This document shows, piece by piece, positions 38,994-48,016 of a stretch of 64,000 bases of DNA (its first letter is position 1; each line of letters starts with the position of its first letter). The stretch comes from Flavobacteriaceae bacterium EG-1 (GTDB lineage: Bacteria > Bacteroidota > Bacteroidia > Flavobacteriales > Flavobacteriaceae): positions 222,557 to 286,556 of the forward strand of contig NZ_WJPK01000004.1 in NCBI RefSeq assembly GCF_009649685.1. Reading direction: 5' to 3'. Made by a program: the position numbers and the translations under genes. The notes below the pieces were generated by a model. It had not been told where the DNA came from, searched no databases, and saw nothing but the letters and a program-made list of their open reading frames with translations.

Positions 38994-40112
38994 ATGAAAA
39001 AATTAATCCTTTTTTGCTTCACCATCGTATCTTTTCATTTCCTCTCTGCCCAAGACCATTCCCATTTCGGTTCAAAACCAATAATCTTTCCTGATATTGA
39101 AGGTTATCTAACATTAAAAACAGATTTGCATATGCATACTGTTTTCTCTGATGGAGATGTTTGGCCAACCATTCGAGTTCAAGAAGCTTTACGCGAAAAT
39201 TTAGATGCTATTTCACTTACCGAACATCTAGAGTACCAACCTCATGCAGACGATATTCCGCACCCTAATCGAAATCGTGCTCATGAAATTGCACTTGAAG
39301 AAGCAAAAGAACATGATTTATTAATTATTAGAGGTTCCGAAATAACAAGATCAGAACCAGTTGGTCATAACAATGCCGTATTTATTTCGGATGCTAATAA
39401 ATTATTAAAAGATAAACCTGAACAAGCTTTTAGCGAAGCAAAAAAGCAAGGCGCATTTGTTTTTTGGAATCACCCTGCATGGCACCGACAAAGCCCTACT
39501 GGAAATCCAATCTTAAGTGATTTTCAATTAAAAAGAATAAATAACAATGAACTTCATGGTATAGAAGTGATAAATTACTTCGATTATTCTAAAGAATCTC
39601 TTGCACTTGCATTAGAACAGAACCTAACTATAATGGGAACTAGTGATATACATGGTCTTATTGATTGGGATTATACCGAAAAAGGAAATCATAGACCATT
39701 GACCTTAGTTTTTGCGAAGAAAAAAAGTACTGCAAGTTTAAAAGAAGCTCTTTTTGCCGGGCGTACAGTTGCAGTTTACAATTCATTATTTGTTGGAAAA
39801 CCAGAATATTTAGAACCGCTATTAAAGGCGAGCATTAAAATTAATTCTGCTCAATATGAAGAAGACACACAAGTCTTAGTAATCGAAATAGAAAACGCAA
39901 CGAGTAGTGATCTACTATTTGAAAATGCTATGCCGTTTTCTTTTTATAGTAAGGCGCCAATTTTTACGGTTGCTGCTGGTAAAAAAGAAAAATTGCAAAT
40001 AAAAACTATTACAGAACTCAAAGAGTTTAAATTACAACTAACTGCTTTGGGTGCTTATTCAGCTCCAGAAATACACCCGGTTATTACGTGGGATATTTCT
40101 GTTGAAAAGTAA
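38994..40112 (+). CDS. Exported PHP-domain phosphodiesterase (Sb-PDE-like)
   Basis: A 372-residue protein from ATG 38994, giving the signal peptide MKKLILFCFTIVSFHFLSAQ. PHP metal motifs are DLHMHTVFSDGD, SLTEHLEYQPH, RGSEITRS, FWNHPAWH and MGTSDIHGL, enough for a trinuclear metal centre. The remaining C-terminal 110 residues are beta-rich. I recall such secreted PHP proteins under the name Sb-PDE family phosphodiesterase. The natural substrate is unknown. Monocistronic. Confidence 0.85.
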   Translation: MKKLILFCFTIVSFHFLSAQDHSHFGSKPIIFPDIEGYLTLKTDLHMHTVFSDGDVWPTIRVQEALRENLDAISLTEHLEYQPHADDIPHPNRNRAHEIALEEAKEHDLLIIRGSEITRSEPVGHNNAVFISDANKLLKDKPEQAFSEAKKQGAFVFWNHPAWHRQSPTGNPILSDFQLKRINNNELHGIEVINYFDYSKESLALALEQNLTIMGTSDIHGLIDWDYTEKGNHRPLTLVFAKKKSTASLKEALFAGRTVAVYNSLFVGKPEYLEPLLKASIKINSAQYEEDTQVLVIEIENATSSDLLFENAMPFSFYSKAPIFTVAAGKKEKLQIKTITELKEFKLQLTALGAYSAPEIHPVITWDISVEK

Positions 40113-40162
40113 ATTTCGTTTATATTAAGCCCTTTTCTTGTATGAATGATTTTTTTTATTTT

Positions 40163-40184
40163 ACTTTGTTTTTCAAAGTACTTT
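40163..40184 (+). promoter_or_regulatory. Operator-like inverted repeat, copy 1, overlapping the promoter of the membrane-protein/regulator pair
   Basis: ACTTTG (40163-40168), five Ts, CAAAGT (40174-40179), then ACTTT (40180-40184), so AAAGTACTTT is itself a 10-base palindrome. The ACTTTG is the end of a -7 box TTACTTTG (40161-40168), with TTG at 40138-40140 twenty bases before it. The ATG at 40189 follows 4 bases on. A second copy occurs at 41155. I infer it is the site of the winged-helix regulator at 40845. Confidence 0.65.
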
Positions 40185-40188
40185 ATAT

Positions 40189-40827
40189 ATGGAATCAAAT
40201 AAATATCTCGACGACATTTCGGAAATCAAAAATATGATGAGCCGTTCTTCTCGGTTTATCTCGTTAAGTGGATTTTCGGGGGTTTTGGCTGGCGTATACG
40301 CATTAATAGGTGCTGTTTTTGCCTATTTAAGGTTACAAGAATTTTCATTAACTGATAAAGTTGAATATGAAAGAAGAATAAATTCTGCTCCGATGGAAAC
40401 CGGACTCGTATTAGATTTATTAATAATAGCAATTTTGGTAATCATTGCCGCAATTGTTACGGGCGCCATACTTTCTATTCGCAAGGCTAAAAAAAGTGGA
40501 GAAAAAATTTGGAATCAAGCTAGTCGACGTCTATTGGTGAATTTTTGCATACCATTATTCGTTGGAGGTATATTTAGTTTAGTACTAATTCAATATAATA
40601 TATCTTGGCTAGTTGCGTCCACTACTTTGGTGTTTTATGGTCTGGCTTGCATTAATGCCAGTAAATACACCTTAGGTGATGTTCGCTACATGGGCATTGC
40701 CTTTGTACTAATTGGTTTAATAAGCACGCAATTTATCGGATATGGATTGTATTTTTGGGCTCTAGGATTCGGAGTTTTTCATATCATTTATGGAAGTATG
40801 ATGTATTTTAAATATGATAGAGACTAA
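40189..40827 (+). CDS. Membrane protein of unknown function, paired with a winged-helix regulator
   Basis: A 212-residue protein. A 30-residue cytoplasmic lead (YLDDISEIKNMMSRSSRFISL) is followed by about five membrane segments (roughly residues 27-47, 70-92, 110-130, 133-150, 160-200). I recall similar small membrane proteins in front of this type of regulator in Flavobacteria, but no function. The regulator gene starts 17 bases downstream, so the two form an operon behind operator copy 1. Confidence 0.72.
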   Translation: MESNKYLDDISEIKNMMSRSSRFISLSGFSGVLAGVYALIGAVFAYLRLQEFSLTDKVEYERRINSAPMETGLVLDLLIIAILVIIAAIVTGAILSIRKAKKSGEKIWNQASRRLLVNFCIPLFVGGIFSLVLIQYNISWLVASTTLVFYGLACINASKYTLGDVRYMGIAFVLIGLISTQFIGYGLYFWALGFGVFHIIYGSMMYFKYDRD

Positions 40828-40844
40828 GCTGAATTGAGTAAAAA

Positions 40845-41135
40845 ATGAGCATAATAAATAATATAAATAAGGCATTTGATCACCGCATTCGATTGGGAAT
40901 TATGAGTGTGCTTATGGTTAACGATTATGCAGATTTTAAAATGCTCAAGGAAATGCTTGGTGCTACAGATGGCAATTTAGCAAGCCATACAAAAGCCCTA
41001 GAAAAATCAGAATACATTAAAGTGGAAAAACAGTTTATTGGAAGAAAACCAAATACGAGATATTCAGCTACAAAATTAGGTAAAGCTGAATTTAAAAAAC
41101 ACATTAATGCACTTGAAAAGCTAATTGGTAAATAA
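40845..41135 (+). CDS. Small winged-helix transcriptional regulator (HTH_34/MarR-like)
   Basis: A 96-residue protein that is essentially one winged-helix domain: AFDHRIRLGIMSVLMVNDYADFKMLKEMLG (helices 1-3), TDGNLASHTKALEKSEYIKVEKQF (recognition helix) and GRKPNTRYSATKLGKAEFKKHI (wing and dimer helix). This layout is the PF13601-type family. It probably represses its own operon and the downstream operon, because the only two copies of the ACTTTG-N5-CAAAGT dyad I found sit at the two promoters. No ligand-binding domain is present. Confidence 0.85.
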   Translation: MSIINNINKAFDHRIRLGIMSVLMVNDYADFKMLKEMLGATDGNLASHTKALEKSEYIKVEKQFIGRKPNTRYSATKLGKAEFKKHINALEKLIGK

Positions 41136-41154
41136 ACATTTTTTTTAATCATTT

Positions 41155-41176
41155 ACTTTGAATTTCAAAGTACTTT
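41155..41176 (+). promoter_or_regulatory. Operator-like inverted repeat, copy 2, upstream of the Coq4-like gene
   Basis: ACTTTG (41155-41160), AATTT, CAAAGT (41166-41171), then ACTTT (41172-41176). Apart from two spacer bases it is identical to copy 1. It overlaps a TTACTTTG -7 box (41153-41160), and the ATG at 41188 is 12 bases on. It would control the membrane-protein operon 41188-44505. Confidence 0.65.
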
Positions 41177-41187
41177 TAATTTATAGC

Positions 41188-41640
41188 ATGAGAGCAATAC
41201 TACTAGAAAAATTGTACGAGTGGAGCTTAATCCCCCATCAGACTTTAAAAAAGAATACAGCTTGGGAATTAACTATTGCCGATTTACAAGAGTTTCCTCA
41301 TAAAAGTTTAGGAGAACAATTAGGCACTTTTTTAGCTAAGAACAATTTTAATCTTCAAAATAAATTAGAAAGTCATGATGTATTTCATGTGTTAACAAAT
41401 ACTGGTATAACGGTACCCGAAGAAATTAGTATGCAATTCTATTTACTGGGTAACGGTAAACGAAGTACATACCTATTTACAGTAATATGTATTGGCGGAC
41501 TACTCTACCCCGATTATTTCAAACTCTTTTATGCTCAATATAAAAAAGGAAAAGTCTCGCATAGTTTTCATCAATTAAATTTTTACAAACTTTTAAATCA
41601 ACCCTTAGAAAAAATTAAATCAGCCTTTTCTATTCAATAA
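41188..41640 (+). CDS. Coq4-like protein
   Basis: A 150-residue protein from ATG 41188 (the TTG at 41158 lies inside the operator/-7 box, so it is not a start). It carries the Coq4 metal motif HDxxHx11E as HDVFH, then VLTNTGITVPE, then E. Other Coq4-like parts are SLGEQLGTFLAKNNF and ISMQFYLLGNGKRS. Coq4 organises ubiquinone synthesis complexes in eukaryotes. Bacteroidota make menaquinone, so the role here must be different or unknown. First gene of a five-gene operon. Confidence 0.78.
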   Translation: MRAILLEKLYEWSLIPHQTLKKNTAWELTIADLQEFPHKSLGEQLGTFLAKNNFNLQNKLESHDVFHVLTNTGITVPEEISMQFYLLGNGKRSTYLFTVICIGGLLYPDYFKLFYAQYKKGKVSHSFHQLNFYKLLNQPLEKIKSAFSIQ

Positions 41641-41682
41641 AAAACACCTGTTTAAAAAATTTTCCATCTAAATATTATCATT

Positions 41683-43092
41683 ATGAATATTCACTTAAAA
41701 TCAATTTTATCAGCATTTGCCTTTAGCCTATTATTTTACAGCAAGAGTTTTGGCCTTAACCTTTTTCTTATCACAATTATAATTATTACCCTAGTCTCTA
41801 CTATAAGTAAAGAACGTTCATTTTCATGGACCTATGCCACTGCATATATAGTAAGTGCACTTTTTGTTTTTATAAACCCTTCAGGGCTTTCAATTTTTGT
41901 CCATTTTATGGCTCTCATTTTATTTATTGGAAAATCAATTTCTCAAAAATCATCAACTTACATTTCTTGGTTAATAGGTTGTATTGCGCTTTTAATATCT
42001 TCGGTTGCAAATTACATGCAACAAAAAGAAAATAAAAGCACAACGAGCAACCCTAAACAAAAGGACGTATCTCCTAAACTCTTAAACCGAATAAAAGGTG
42101 TTCTCGTTTCAATTGTACTATTATGTTCTTTTGGTCTTTTATATCGTAGTGCAAATCCTGTTTTTGAAAACTTAATTGAACAAATCAATCTCAATTTTAT
42201 TAGTATTCCGTGGCTGTTTTTTACGCTTTTAGGTTACATATTATTTCTACATATTTTACGCCCTTTCGACCCTAAAGAATTGATAGCCTATGATTTATCA
42301 CAATCTAACACCTTGAATAAACCTACGGAATTAGTATTAATAGGAGAGAAACAAAAGTTGGAAAGTGAAAGTACATTAGGCAGAATCGTTTTTTTTGCAC
42401 TAAACATACTTCTTGTTTTCTTTCTAACTACAGACGCCATTTACTTGCTGCAAAAAACTGAAATTTCTAATTCGGGCTACTCACAATCGGTCCACCAAGG
42501 GGTATATGCTTTAATGTTTTCTATTGTATGTGCCATTGCTCTTATTCTTTACTTTTTTCGTGGTAATCTAAACTTTTATAAAAATAACAAACGTCTTAAG
42601 TCACTCACGTATTTGTGGATAGTATTAAACATAATACTTATTGTATTTACATGGTATAAAAACTACCTCTATATTGAAGCACTTGGCTTAACCTACAAAC
42701 GAATTGGAGTATTTATTTATCTACTACTAACCTTAACTGGTTTAATTACCGCCTATCTAAAAATCATCCATATTAAAAGTTTCACCTTTCTATTACGCAA
42801 AAATGTTGCCACTGTTTTCACCATGCTATTTATCAGCGCAGCAATTCCATGGGACAAAACTATTACTTGGTATAATTTAAGTTTTATTGAAAAACCGGAT
42901 ATTTTTTACCTAACTGACTTAGGAGCCAACAATAGCGAACAACTTTACAAGTACACAAAAAATAATCCCAATAGCATTGATATTAACATAAAAGAAATTG
43001 TGATGGAGAAACATGTCGAATTTTTGTCGGATCAAACAGATAAAACATGGCAAGAGTACACTTTATATCAACTTGTAAATATTAACAAATGA
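41683..43092 (+). CDS. DUF4173-type polytopic membrane protein
   Basis: A 469-residue protein with about 12 membrane helices and a short cytoplasmic C-terminal domain (GANNSEQLYKYTKNNPNSIDINIKEIV). The LLLTLTGLITAYLKIIHIKSFTFLLRKN segment and helix pattern fit DUF4173/DUF4153-like proteins of unknown role, often next to membrane-stress genes. Its stop overlaps the next gene by 4 bases. Confidence 0.75.
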   Translation: MNIHLKSILSAFAFSLLFYSKSFGLNLFLITIIIITLVSTISKERSFSWTYATAYIVSALFVFINPSGLSIFVHFMALILFIGKSISQKSSTYISWLIGCIALLISSVANYMQQKENKSTTSNPKQKDVSPKLLNRIKGVLVSIVLLCSFGLLYRSANPVFENLIEQINLNFISIPWLFFTLLGYILFLHILRPFDPKELIAYDLSQSNTLNKPTELVLIGEKQKLESESTLGRIVFFALNILLVFFLTTDAIYLLQKTEISNSGYSQSVHQGVYALMFSIVCAIALILYFFRGNLNFYKNNKRLKSLTYLWIVLNIILIVFTWYKNYLYIEALGLTYKRIGVFIYLLLTLTGLITAYLKIIHIKSFTFLLRKNVATVFTMLFISAAIPWDKTITWYNLSFIEKPDIFYLTDLGANNSEQLYKYTKNNPNSIDINIKEIVMEKHVEFLSDQTDKTWQEYTLYQLVNINK

Positions 43093-43382
43093 TACAGCTC
43101 TTTAAATATAAATGGAATCGGATTGCTGTACAATTTTCTGGTATGAGCTTTATTATTGGAACGGTATATATGCTTATTCTATTATTTTCTGAAAATGACT
43201 TAATAAAAACAGTAGGCATTACTTTAATTGTCCTATACGTACCCACAACACTAATTGTATTGCTTATTTTATTAGCGAACACATTAGCAAATTTCAAAGA
43301 TATACATGAGCATATCTTAGCACTAGTCCTAGTATTTATAAACATTCCAATAGCAATATTATATAGTTACTTTTTTTATTAA
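43089..43382 (+). CDS. Small membrane protein (97 residues)
   Basis: Three hydrophobic segments are visible (about residues 15-33, 38-60, 75-95). The start ATGA overlaps the DUF4173 stop, indicating translational coupling. Family not recognised. Confidence 0.7.
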   Translation: MIQLFKYKWNRIAVQFSGMSFIIGTVYMLILLFSENDLIKTVGITLIVLYVPTTLIVLLILLANTLANFKDIHEHILALVLVFINIPIAILYSYFFY

Positions 43383-43396
43383 TTCATCTTATATAT

Positions 43397-44071
43397 ATGA
43401 TTTATACAGTTTTTAGAAAACATCGGAATCTTTATTTTAATCTGTGTTTAACCTCAACATTTTCATTTTTAGTATTACTATTTCGGATGAAAATAACGCA
43501 TAGCTATTTTTATACTTTTTTAGTATGGAATCTTTTTTTAGCAGCAATTCCCTTTTTTATTACTCAGGTAATGAAGTACTATTCCAGCTGGAAATATTCC
43601 AAACCTCAAAAGTTACTTTTGTTTACAACCTGGCTACTTTTCTTACCAAACAGTCCATACATAATTACCGATTTAATACATCTTCATAATCATAATTCTG
43701 TATTAAAATGGTTAGACCTATTCCTGGTATTTGTTTTCGCACTAAATGGATTATGGCTAGGATTACTTTCAATATTAGATATGTTTGGCTTTATTAAAAG
43801 TGAATCTTCTAGTTTTCATGCACACCTTTCAATATTCTTAATTTCAATGCTATCTGGATATGGTATTTATTTGGGACGGTTTCTTCGCTTTAATTCATGG
43901 GACTTATTAACCAAACCTTACCACCTTTTCGAACAGATTAGATTTAGTATAACTGAACCCCAAGTATGGGTAATAACCATAGCTTTTGGAGGATTACTAT
44001 GGATGCTTTTTCTATTGATGCAATCAACCTTATGTTTAAATGACAAATACAAAAATTCTAAAGTTGGGTGA
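43397..44071 (+). CDS. DUF1361 membrane protein
   Basis: A 224-residue protein with six or seven helices. The family signature TTWLLFLPNSPYIITDLIHLH is complete, as is GLWLGLLSILDMF and LGRFLRFNSWDLLTKPYHL. DUF1361 proteins have no known function. The gene lies 14 bases after the small membrane protein gene. Confidence 0.88.
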   Translation: MIYTVFRKHRNLYFNLCLTSTFSFLVLLFRMKITHSYFYTFLVWNLFLAAIPFFITQVMKYYSSWKYSKPQKLLLFTTWLLFLPNSPYIITDLIHLHNHNSVLKWLDLFLVFVFALNGLWLGLLSILDMFGFIKSESSSFHAHLSIFLISMLSGYGIYLGRFLRFNSWDLLTKPYHLFEQIRFSITEPQVWVITIAFGGLLWMLFLLMQSTLCLNDKYKNSKVG

Positions 44072-44106
44072 TTAAATAGTATTCAGTTATATACTCCATA
44101 AAAATT

Positions 44107-44505
44107 ATGAAAACAATATTTAATAAAAGCTACTTTATTCTCTTTTTGATTCTTTTACTAGCAGAAATTCTAATAGCAGCATTACTAAAAGATGGTTTTA
44201 TTCGGCACACCGTAGGTGATTTTTTAGTAGTGCTTCTACTTTATTGCTTATTTAAAAGTTTTCTACAGGTAAAACCTTTACCTATTGCACTTGTAACACT
44301 TGTAATTGCCTATTTAGTAGAGTTTATGCAACTTACAGACTTCTTAAATAACATTGGTTTAGAGCGAAATAAATGGGCTAATTTAATCTTTGGAAATACC
44401 TTTAACATTCAAGATCTTGTTGCGTATACTTTGGGATTTGTATTTGTGATATTTTCAGAAAAATTACAGACTAAAATAAAATCTTTTAAAAACCTTAGTG
44501 CTTAG
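44107..44505 (+). CDS. DUF2809 membrane protein
   Basis: A 132-residue protein with four helices. The family pattern RHTVGDFLVVLLLYCLFKSF, YLVEFMQLTDFL and a C-terminal NIQDLVAYTLGFV is clear. Last gene of the operon controlled by operator copy 2. Its last 11 bases overlap the end of the convergent biosynthetic operon. Confidence 0.85.
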   Translation: MKTIFNKSYFILFLILLLAEILIAALLKDGFIRHTVGDFLVVLLLYCLFKSFLQVKPLPIALVTLVIAYLVEFMQLTDFLNNIGLERNKWANLIFGNTFNIQDLVAYTLGFVFVIFSEKLQTKIKSFKNLSA

Positions 44506-45385
44506 CGCTATTCATTTCCTTTTTCGCACCTACCAATAGTCCATGCAATATTTCAGTCGATAATCCGTGAAGCGTCAGCCGAAATGCGGCACCATAAGTT
44601 GGTAGGGGAATCATGGGATGTTTATTATTCAGGCCAACTAATTTTTCGGGGCAGTCCATTATAGTAGTCGCATAGATACCGATTACCTCATCAAGTTGCA
44701 ATGAATTGCTAGCGCGCCAGAAATCATTATCGGTTAGAAAAAATTGATATACTGGTGTAAAAATTTCTATGGCTGTCGATAAATCCATAAAATTTGACCA
44801 TTTATCACGAAAATTATCAAAAGGGATTTCACCTTCAGTTATTGCACTAAAATCTGGCCGTTCAATAGGTTTTACTTTTAAGCCCTTTTCTGCCGTAGCC
44901 TTGTTTAAATTGATAATGAAATTATAAAGATTTAAATCATGATCAATAAACAAGTTATCCCGAACATCATTAACTGACAGTGGCTTTAAAGGGTTCATAG
45001 GAATATTTTCCGCACCTTCAACATTGTCTTTTATGAATTTTAAAACTTCAGACCCCAAATAAAAATGTCGTAATATCAAATAATTCGCCTCCGGACTTAT
45101 CATATACTTCATCCCTAGATACAACGATTTATGCAACATCTTTGGAGCGTTTACTAAATTTGGGGAAACCGCTTTAAACATTTGCATCAGGATTATAAAT
45201 AATCGGGCTACTACACGGACAAACGGCAATAAATATTGCCTCGATTTTCTTCCAGAATCATAAAGAAAAGCAGCTTTAGCATCATCACTAAAAGGTATAC
45301 TCTTATCCAAATACAAGGTATGCCAGTGACTCGGATCCTTTGGATTGTTTTCTAATGTGTCAAAATATTCACTTGTGTGTAGCAT
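44495..45385 (-). CDS. Uncharacterised helical protein in the ketosynthase operon (DUF6999-like)
   Basis: A 296-residue, mainly helical, soluble protein without signal peptide. It opens MLHTSEYFDTLENNPKDPSHW and has amphipathic helices around FVRVVARLFIILMQMFKAV, ending PTYGAAFRLTLHGLSTEILHGLLVGAKKE. Conserved His and Asp residues (RHFYLG, LFIDHDLNLYNFI) could bind a metal or substrate. I have a weak memory of such a protein (DUF6999) beside StlD/DarB ketosynthases. It starts 22 bases after the ketosynthase stop and is the last gene of the operon. Confidence 0.65.
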   Translation of the reverse strand: MLHTSEYFDTLENNPKDPSHWHTLYLDKSIPFSDDAKAAFLYDSGRKSRQYLLPFVRVVARLFIILMQMFKAVSPNLVNAPKMLHKSLYLGMKYMISPEANYLILRHFYLGSEVLKFIKDNVEGAENIPMNPLKPLSVNDVRDNLFIDHDLNLYNFIINLNKATAEKGLKVKPIERPDFSAITEGEIPFDNFRDKWSNFMDLSTAIEIFTPVYQFFLTDNDFWRASNSLQLDEVIGIYATTIMDCPEKLVGLNNKHPMIPLPTYGAAFRLTLHGLSTEILHGLLVGAKKEMNSAKH

Positions 45386-45407
45386 AATTCACTTTTAAAG
45401 AAACGAT

Positions 45408-47288
45408 TTAATAATTCCCTATTTCGGCCAATTGCATGCGATATAATTTGGCTACAACTTTTGCTGTTTTTAAAATTCTTTTCGCCAGTTCTTCGGTGAG
45501 GGCATCAGAATTTATAGCGTTCTCAAATCTTTCAAAATGATTTTCATTACTATCACTAATTTCATGATACGTGAAAAAAGAAACTTGATCATCGTTCAAA
45601 TTTAATAATTGCTGAACGGCCCTACCCCATTTTCCAGCAATTCTATTTCCTAGTCCTTCAATAATAAACATTGCGCCAAGTAAATCGAATGGATTTGGTT
45701 TACTTGCTGTATGAAACATAAATGCACTTAAAGCTTCACTACCAACATTCTTTTCCCCTGAATAAAGATTATCCTTATTTCCTCCGCAATTGATATAGTT
45801 TTTTTCTAACATTTGATAATCCCGATGCTCATCTCTTGAATGCGATATAAAAGCAGAACGCACATCAAAATACTCCATGCTTACATTCGAAGCTGCTCTG
45901 GCAATCCATTGCGAACCATCTACCACTTGCTGTCTCAAATTTAAAAGTAGCAACCTATATTCTTCCAAAGTAATTGTTCCGTTATATATTTTTTTGATTA
46001 TAGCGGCACTTCGAAGATCATTTTCAAAATCTATCCAAACCGATGTTAACCCACGAACCAACCATTCTTGAATTGGCTTTCCCTCCGTTGTAATTGCTGG
46101 AGCTAGTATTTCATCTTCTTCTTTAAGCGGTAATTCCTTTTTCTCACTTGTTCGACCAACTACAGTCAGCATCATAAAAGAAGTGATAAAACGACCACTC
46201 TCAGGTACCATACAAAGAATTTTTTGTCCGTCTTTTAAATTACCTTGATACAATAATTCCTCCAACATTATAAAAATAGATGCTGCACCCGTATTTCCCT
46301 TGGAATGTAAATTTGTAAACCACTTTTCTTCTGGTATTGTTACGCCACCTTTTTTCAAAAGATCGAGAATCGGCTGTTTAAAATATTCTGAGGAATAATG
46401 ACATAACAACCAGTCCAAATTTTTCGGATCCATTTTGCCATCTTCAATAAGTTGAAAAAAATGTTGAACCCCTAAACCCACTATATTATTCACCAAACGA
46501 ATATCCTGTTTTAGATTAATTGCTCCAGCTTCATCAGCAGCAGAAAAACTATCGTAATCTATCCAAGATTTCCCTTGTGCTCCTTCAGCAGTTTTATTCA
46601 TACCCGTATACATACAAGGTTCGAAAAGTGAAGCATGTGATTTTAGTTCAATCCATTCTATCTTAAGACTAATAGCATCTTTCTTAGGTTTATTTTCTAA
46701 TAAAAAAGCCCCTGCTCCATCTGAAAGCATCCATCGTAAAAAATCTGTTTCTAGCGGAAGGGTGCCATTCTCAACAATTGCTTTTTGGTTTTCAAAACGA
46801 GAAGCTTTGAACATTCTACTGGGCTGTTCCCCGGCACAAGCAACTGCATTATTTGTTTCACCCGATTGCACATGCATGAATCCGTTTTTTATGGCCATCA
46901 TACCTGCAGCGCAAACACTTTGGTGACTTGAAATTCCACAAACTGGCAATTCTGATTCTCCATGTACCATACTAGCAAAGCCAGGAATGGGCAAATCGCC
47001 CTGTGTAGTTGCAGCACTTAAAAACTGAACTTCCTCTTTAGGAGTTTCATTTTTATTTAAACAATCTTGAATTGCCTTAGCCGTCATTCCAGAAACCGAT
47101 TCCGTAGAATTTTGATTTTTGTCCAACGCATAGAATCGATTTTTAATTCCGTTTTGAGTCAGCATTCTGCTTTTACTGCGTGAAGTTTTACCATTAATCA
47201 GTCCGAGATAATCTTCCATCTCATCATTGGCAATTGCTTTACCAGGCAAATATGTACCGATAGCATTTATATAAACAGGTGTACTCAT
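45408..47288 (-). CDS. StlD/DarB-type beta-ketosynthase with C-terminal heme-oxygenase-like domain
   Basis: A 626-residue two-domain enzyme. Residues 1-380 are a KAS III fold: active Cys 126 in HQSVCAAGMM, His 297 in LLCHYSSEY, Asn 332 in HSKGNTGAAS. The opening (VYINAIGTYLPGKAI, NGIKNRFYALD) fits the StlD/DarB family, whose members condense two beta-ketoacyl chains to make dialkylresorcinols or stilbenes. Residues about 405-620 resemble a heme-oxygenase-like/iron-containing redox fold with candidate ligands H483, D486, E487, H488, E544, H575, D579 and H584. No DarA partner is near, so the product may not be a resorcinol. It overlaps the hydroxylase gene by 4 bases. Confidence 0.8.
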   Translation of the reverse strand: MSTPVYINAIGTYLPGKAIANDEMEDYLGLINGKTSRSKSRMLTQNGIKNRFYALDKNQNSTESVSGMTAKAIQDCLNKNETPKEEVQFLSAATTQGDLPIPGFASMVHGESELPVCGISSHQSVCAAGMMAIKNGFMHVQSGETNNAVACAGEQPSRMFKASRFENQKAIVENGTLPLETDFLRWMLSDGAGAFLLENKPKKDAISLKIEWIELKSHASLFEPCMYTGMNKTAEGAQGKSWIDYDSFSAADEAGAINLKQDIRLVNNIVGLGVQHFFQLIEDGKMDPKNLDWLLCHYSSEYFKQPILDLLKKGGVTIPEEKWFTNLHSKGNTGAASIFIMLEELLYQGNLKDGQKILCMVPESGRFITSFMMLTVVGRTSEKKELPLKEEDEILAPAITTEGKPIQEWLVRGLTSVWIDFENDLRSAAIIKKIYNGTITLEEYRLLLLNLRQQVVDGSQWIARAASNVSMEYFDVRSAFISHSRDEHRDYQMLEKNYINCGGNKDNLYSGEKNVGSEALSAFMFHTASKPNPFDLLGAMFIIEGLGNRIAGKWGRAVQQLLNLNDDQVSFFTYHEISDSNENHFERFENAINSDALTEELAKRILKTAKVVAKLYRMQLAEIGNY

Positions 47289-48016
47289 TTCATTTTATTT
47301 TTTGGGGTGGAAGTATTGAAAATCATATCAAGGTAGGGAAGCATAAATCCGAAATTACCTTTACTCCATTTATGATGCATTGTATGTCGAAAAGTAAATC
47401 TCCCTATATAGTCAGGACTTTTTTTTGTTTCGCCTTCATGATTCCAATGTCCCAAAAAGTTCAACAAAATACTCATCACTGGTAAACTTAAAACGGATAA
47501 AATATGAAATGGATATAGAAGCAACGGTAAAAAAATAACCGCTCCTAAAAGGAAAGCCTCAAACCAATGAAAACTATAAACAGAATATAGCGTAGGTTCA
47601 CGAGATGCATGATGAATGTAATGTACCTTCATAAAAAAAGGAGGTTGATGCAACAACCAATGACAGGCATAAAAATAAATTTCGTTCCATAAAAACAAAA
47701 CAGGAATTTCCCATAACAAGTTTAAACTCTCGTTTTGTCCAAAATGAAAATATCCGTTTGCGTAAAACCACTGTAAAGGAATGGCCTGTAATGCAAAAAC
47801 CAAAATACTTTTCAGCGAGTGTTTAATTTCAATTTTTTCTTGGCCTGGTTTTTTAAAATATACAATAGGCTTTATCGTATTTTTCTTTTTCAAATTGTTT
47901 AATATGGATTTCATAAGGAATATACCTCCAAAATAAAGTACCATAAAAAACAAAAAAGTAAACGTAAAGGTGAGCCACCATTCAGAAAAAATAAAATCAA
48001 CCGTATAATTCATCAA
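47285..48016 (-). CDS. Fatty acid hydroxylase / sterol desaturase family membrane enzyme
   Basis: A 243-residue membrane di-iron enzyme with about four helices. The histidine clusters are complete: HWLLH at 119-123, HYIHH at 132-136, HWNH at 190-193 and HTMHH at 211-215. These enzymes hydroxylate or desaturate lipid chains. The substrate here is presumably the lipid product or precursor of the ketosynthase. It overlaps both neighbours by 4 bases, so it is translationally coupled. Confidence 0.88.
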   Translation of the reverse strand: MMNYTVDFIFSEWWLTFTFTFLFFMVLYFGGIFLMKSILNNLKKKNTIKPIVYFKKPGQEKIEIKHSLKSILVFALQAIPLQWFYANGYFHFGQNESLNLLWEIPVLFLWNEIYFYACHWLLHQPPFFMKVHYIHHASREPTLYSVYSFHWFEAFLLGAVIFLPLLLYPFHILSVLSLPVMSILLNFLGHWNHEGETKKSPDYIGRFTFRHTMHHKWSKGNFGFMLPYLDMIFNTSTPKNKMK

